This document shows, piece after piece, positions 62,150 to 64,000 of a DNA stretch of 64,000 bases; the stretch's first letter is position 1, and every line of letters begins with the position of its first letter. This DNA comes from Streptomyces griseorubiginosus. Its GTDB lineage: Bacteria > Actinomycetota > Actinomycetes > Streptomycetales > Streptomycetaceae. The stretch covers positions 1 to 64,000 of the forward strand of contig NZ_KQ948749.1 in the NCBI RefSeq assembly GCF_001514195.1, written 5' to 3'. Under the pieces are notes generated by a model. The model did no database searches and was not told the DNA's origin. It saw only the letters and a program-made list of their open reading frames with translations. The translations under genes and the position numbers were made by a program.

Positions 62150-63055
62150 CTACGGGCGCAGAAGCACCTTGCCGCGCGCATGGCCGGACTCGCTCAGCTC
62201 GTGTGCCCTGGCGGCGTCGGCGAGCGGGAAGCTCTGGTCGACGCGTACGCGCAACCGACCGTCGGCGGCGAGGCGGGCGTACTCGGCGAGCTCCGGTCCG
62301 AACCGCCGGCCCCCGATGGAGAAGGTGATGCCCAGCTCGAAGGCCCGCGGGTCGTTGGTGGTGACGATGCGGTCGGTGGTGCCGCCGCGCAACTCCACGG
62401 AGACGTCCAGGGCATCCATGCCGGCGACGTCGTAGACGGCATCGACGCCCTGGGGGGCGACCCCGCGGACCCGGTCGAGGAGGCCGTCACCGTACGCCAC
62501 GGGTATGGCGCCGAGAGAGCGCAGGAAGTCGTGGTTGGCCTCGGACGCCGTACCGATGACGGTGACGCCGCGCGCCACGGCGATCTGGACCCCGACGGAG
62601 CCGACCACGCCCGCGGCGCCATGGACCAGCAAGGTCTCGCCCAGGCCCACCGCGAGTTCGCTGAGCACGCGGTCGGAGGTCTCGACAGCCACCGGCAGGG
62701 CGGCGGCCGTCTCCCAGTCCAGGCCGACGGGCTTGAGCGCGAAGTCCGAGGCCAGGGCGTACTCGGCAGAGGCACCGGTGTCGGTCCAGACCATCACCTC
62801 GTCACCGATCGACACACCTCTGACGCCTGCCCCCACCTCGTCGACGATGCCGGCTCCTTCCAGGCCGGGGACAGCCGGGAGGGACGCGGGACCCATCTGC
62901 GGGGCACGGCCCTGGCGGATCTTGAAGTCGATGGGGTTGACGGCAGCGGCCACGATCTTCACTCGCACCTGCCCGGGTCCGGCGTGCGGTTCCGTCACCT
63001 CCGCCAGCCGCAGAACCTCCGGACCGCCGTACTCGTCGTAGGAGATCGCCTTCAT
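62150..63055 (-). CDS. NADP-dependent quinone oxidoreductase-like (MDR) protein
   Basis: A protein of 301 aa. MKAISYDEYGGPEVLRLAEV opening, VVAAAVNPIDFKIRQG, and nucleotide-binding VHGAAGVVGSVGVQIAVARG of the zinc-free medium-chain reductases. It ends PLADAARAHELSESGHARGK plus VLLRP. It has the same family as the split quinone reductase at 48.8 kb but is intact. It is divergent from the last gene, and the gap holds a 34-bp palindrome. Confidence 0.9.
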   Translation of the reverse strand: MKAISYDEYGGPEVLRLAEVTEPHAGPGQVRVKIVAAAVNPIDFKIRQGRAPQMGPASLPAVPGLEGAGIVDEVGAGVRGVSIGDEVMVWTDTGASAEYALASDFALKPVGLDWETAAALPVAVETSDRVLSELAVGLGETLLVHGAAGVVGSVGVQIAVARGVTVIGTASEANHDFLRSLGAIPVAYGDGLLDRVRGVAPQGVDAVYDVAGMDALDVSVELRGGTTDRIVTTNDPRAFELGITFSIGGRRFGPELAEYARLAADGRLRVRVDQSFPLADAARAHELSESGHARGKVLLRP

Positions 63056-63154
63056 GACTGTCACTTCCCGTCGTACTGATGGCTCGGTCCGCCGTGGCAG
63101 CGGCCGGTCGTGAACAACGCTTCCAGCCTCGGGCGCGGCGGCTCGGCCGCCGCC

Positions 63155-63188
63155 GTCCTTTCGGACAGTTCCAACTGACCGAAAGGAC
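63155..63188. promoter_or_regulatory. 34-bp palindrome in divergent promoter
   Basis: Left arm GTCCTTTCGGACAGTTC against right arm CAACTGACCGAAAGGAC: 15 of 17 positions pair. It lies 100 nt before the quinone reductase start and 39 nt before the regulator-like gene, with the outer GTCCTTTCGG/CCGAAAGGAC perfect. It is a strong candidate operator, unlike the G4A/TC4 element. Confidence 0.65.
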
Positions 63189-63226
63189 AATCCGGCGGGA
63201 GAGCCCTGCTGCCTACGCTGGCGGAC

Positions 63227-64000
63227 ATGGACCTGATGACAGCAGTCGAGCTGATCCAGGCGCCGCCGTCCGAGCATCTAACACGTCTGTCCTCCGCCCT
63301 GGCGGAGGCGATTCCGCACCGGGAGATCGTCCAGCTGGCCGGTAACGGCTCGTACGCACCGTTCAAGATCATCGGGGAGCCTCCCGGCCGGCCCGGCGTC
63401 GCTGTCACCGCCAGCGACGTTGCAGCCCTGCGGTCACTGGTGCCGTTGAAGGGAAGCTGGCAGGGGCGGGCATCGATGGCCGGCGTCGACATGCCCGTGC
63501 TCGTTCTGGCCGCCGACATGACGGGCCAGGGTGCGCTGTTGGTCCTCGTACGAACCGAGGACACCCCGGTACCGGAGGAGTACGTGACTCCGGCCCGGGC
63601 GCTGTGGGACCTGGTGACCGCGTACCGGGAGGGCCTGCGCAGCGAGCCGATGGCCGCGTCGTGTGTGGCCATCGCCGAACTTCGTGACGCGCACGGGGCC
63701 GCGCTCACCGCTCTGCTCGGCGTCCTGCGCGACCGCGCCCTGGACGACGCGAACGCCCGTGCACGCTCCGTCGACCTCGCCGTCTCGGCCGTCGCCGAAC
63801 TGCGGTCACGGGGCGAACTCGACCGGGTGCTGATGGAGGAGCGGGCCGGAAACGTCTTCGAGCGGCTGGCGGTGTCACTGCGCCAGATCCTGCGCGCCCG
63901 TGGCGTGCGGTTGGAACTGGGACCGTCCGACGCGGAGGACAGCACCGACCGGCTGCTGCCCGCGGACGTCACCCACACGGCGCTCGCCGTGGTCCGGGCC
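63227..64000 (+). CDS. regulator or sensor with GAF-like domain, 3' end outside window
   Basis: The first 258 codons of a longer gene, open to the window edge. LIQAPPSEHLTRLSSALAEA and the SYAPFKIIG segment, then VLVLAADMTGQGALLVLVRT, resemble the N-terminal ligand domain of streptomycete LuxR-type or histidine-kinase-like regulators. The later part ARARSVDLAVSAVAELRSRG and ERLAVSLRQILRARGVRLEL with LPADVTHTALAVVR looks like the dimerisation and ATPase-like region of those proteins. The DNA-binding part would be beyond the edge. ATG 63227 or 63236 are both possible. Confidence 0.6.
   Translation, partial: MDLMTAVELIQAPPSEHLTRLSSALAEAIPHREIVQLAGNGSYAPFKIIGEPPGRPGVAVTASDVAALRSLVPLKGSWQGRASMAGVDMPVLVLAADMTGQGALLVLVRTEDTPVPEEYVTPARALWDLVTAYREGLRSEPMAASCVAIAELRDAHGAALTALLGVLRDRALDDANARARSVDLAVSAVAELRSRGELDRVLMEERAGNVFERLAVSLRQILRARGVRLELGPSDAEDSTDRLLPADVTHTALAVVRA

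Overview
The window is very GC-rich, with GTG/TTG starts, strong GGAGG-type ribosome sites and long spurious open frames opposite every real gene. Gene content (many AraC, TetR, MarR and MmyB-type regulators, a SigB/SigF-type sigma factor, an LAxTG-anchored GDSL hydrolase, a second NAD-dependent DNA ligase) points to a streptomycete chromosome, probably an arm or accessory-rich segment. No rRNA, tRNA, CRISPR array or intact transposase gene was seen.

Region 1 (1-9.5 kb): two metallo-beta-lactamase-fold proteins, two paralogous AraC regulators, two secreted SMP-30-like beta-propellers, an F420/NADP-type Rossmann oxidoreductase, and a Bcr/CflA-type exporter translationally coupled to a MarR regulator, followed by a cell-wall-anchored GDSL hydrolase. 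Region 2 (9.5-20.1 kb): a compact cluster matching, gene for gene, most of the KstR2 regulon of mycobacteria and rhodococci, which degrades the last two steroid rings (C/D, the HIP pathway): fadE32/33-like, fadE31, ipdF, kstR2, fadA6, ipdC, ipdB, ipdA, echA20 and two SDRs. Its two divergent promoters carry near-identical copies of a KstR2-like operator.

Region 3 (20.1-35.2 kb): a stress and signalling block (alpha/beta hydrolase, GlsB-type membrane protein, SRPBCC protein, YdeP-type molybdopterin oxidoreductase, SigB/F-type sigma factor, ANTAR-GAF-PAS-SpoIIE phosphatase, Ser/Thr kinase with a peptidoglycan-binding tail), then a methyltransferase, a GNAT enzyme, a serine hydrolase and a TetR/MFS divergent pair. 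Region 4 (35.3-44.8 kb): a defence-type island abutting an NAD-dependent DNA ligase gene that stops after its adenylation domain. It holds an orphan S-4TM pore-type effector with the C-terminal remnant of its CD-NTase, an OLD-nuclease fragment, and an intact operon of a giant SF1 helicase fused to a Vsr/DUF559-type nuclease plus a HEPN/DUF4145-like protein.

Region 5 (44.8-64 kb): a set of redox and carbonyl-detoxification genes (dienelactone hydrolase-like, WrbA-like, SnoaL-like, DJ-1/PfpI, quinone reductases, SDR, aldo/keto reductases, zinc alcohol dehydrogenase, two exporters) interspersed with three paralogous MmyB-like regulators. Seven promoters share a G-rich/C-rich palindromic element (GGGGA-N7-9-WCCCC), placed about 33-36 nt before each regulator start and about 90-105 nt before three of the targets, suggesting one regulon. 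This region is also decaying: one quinone reductase is split by a 206-bp MITE-like element with 8-bp target duplications, one aldo/keto reductase has a homopolymer frameshift and its neighbour an in-frame amber codon.
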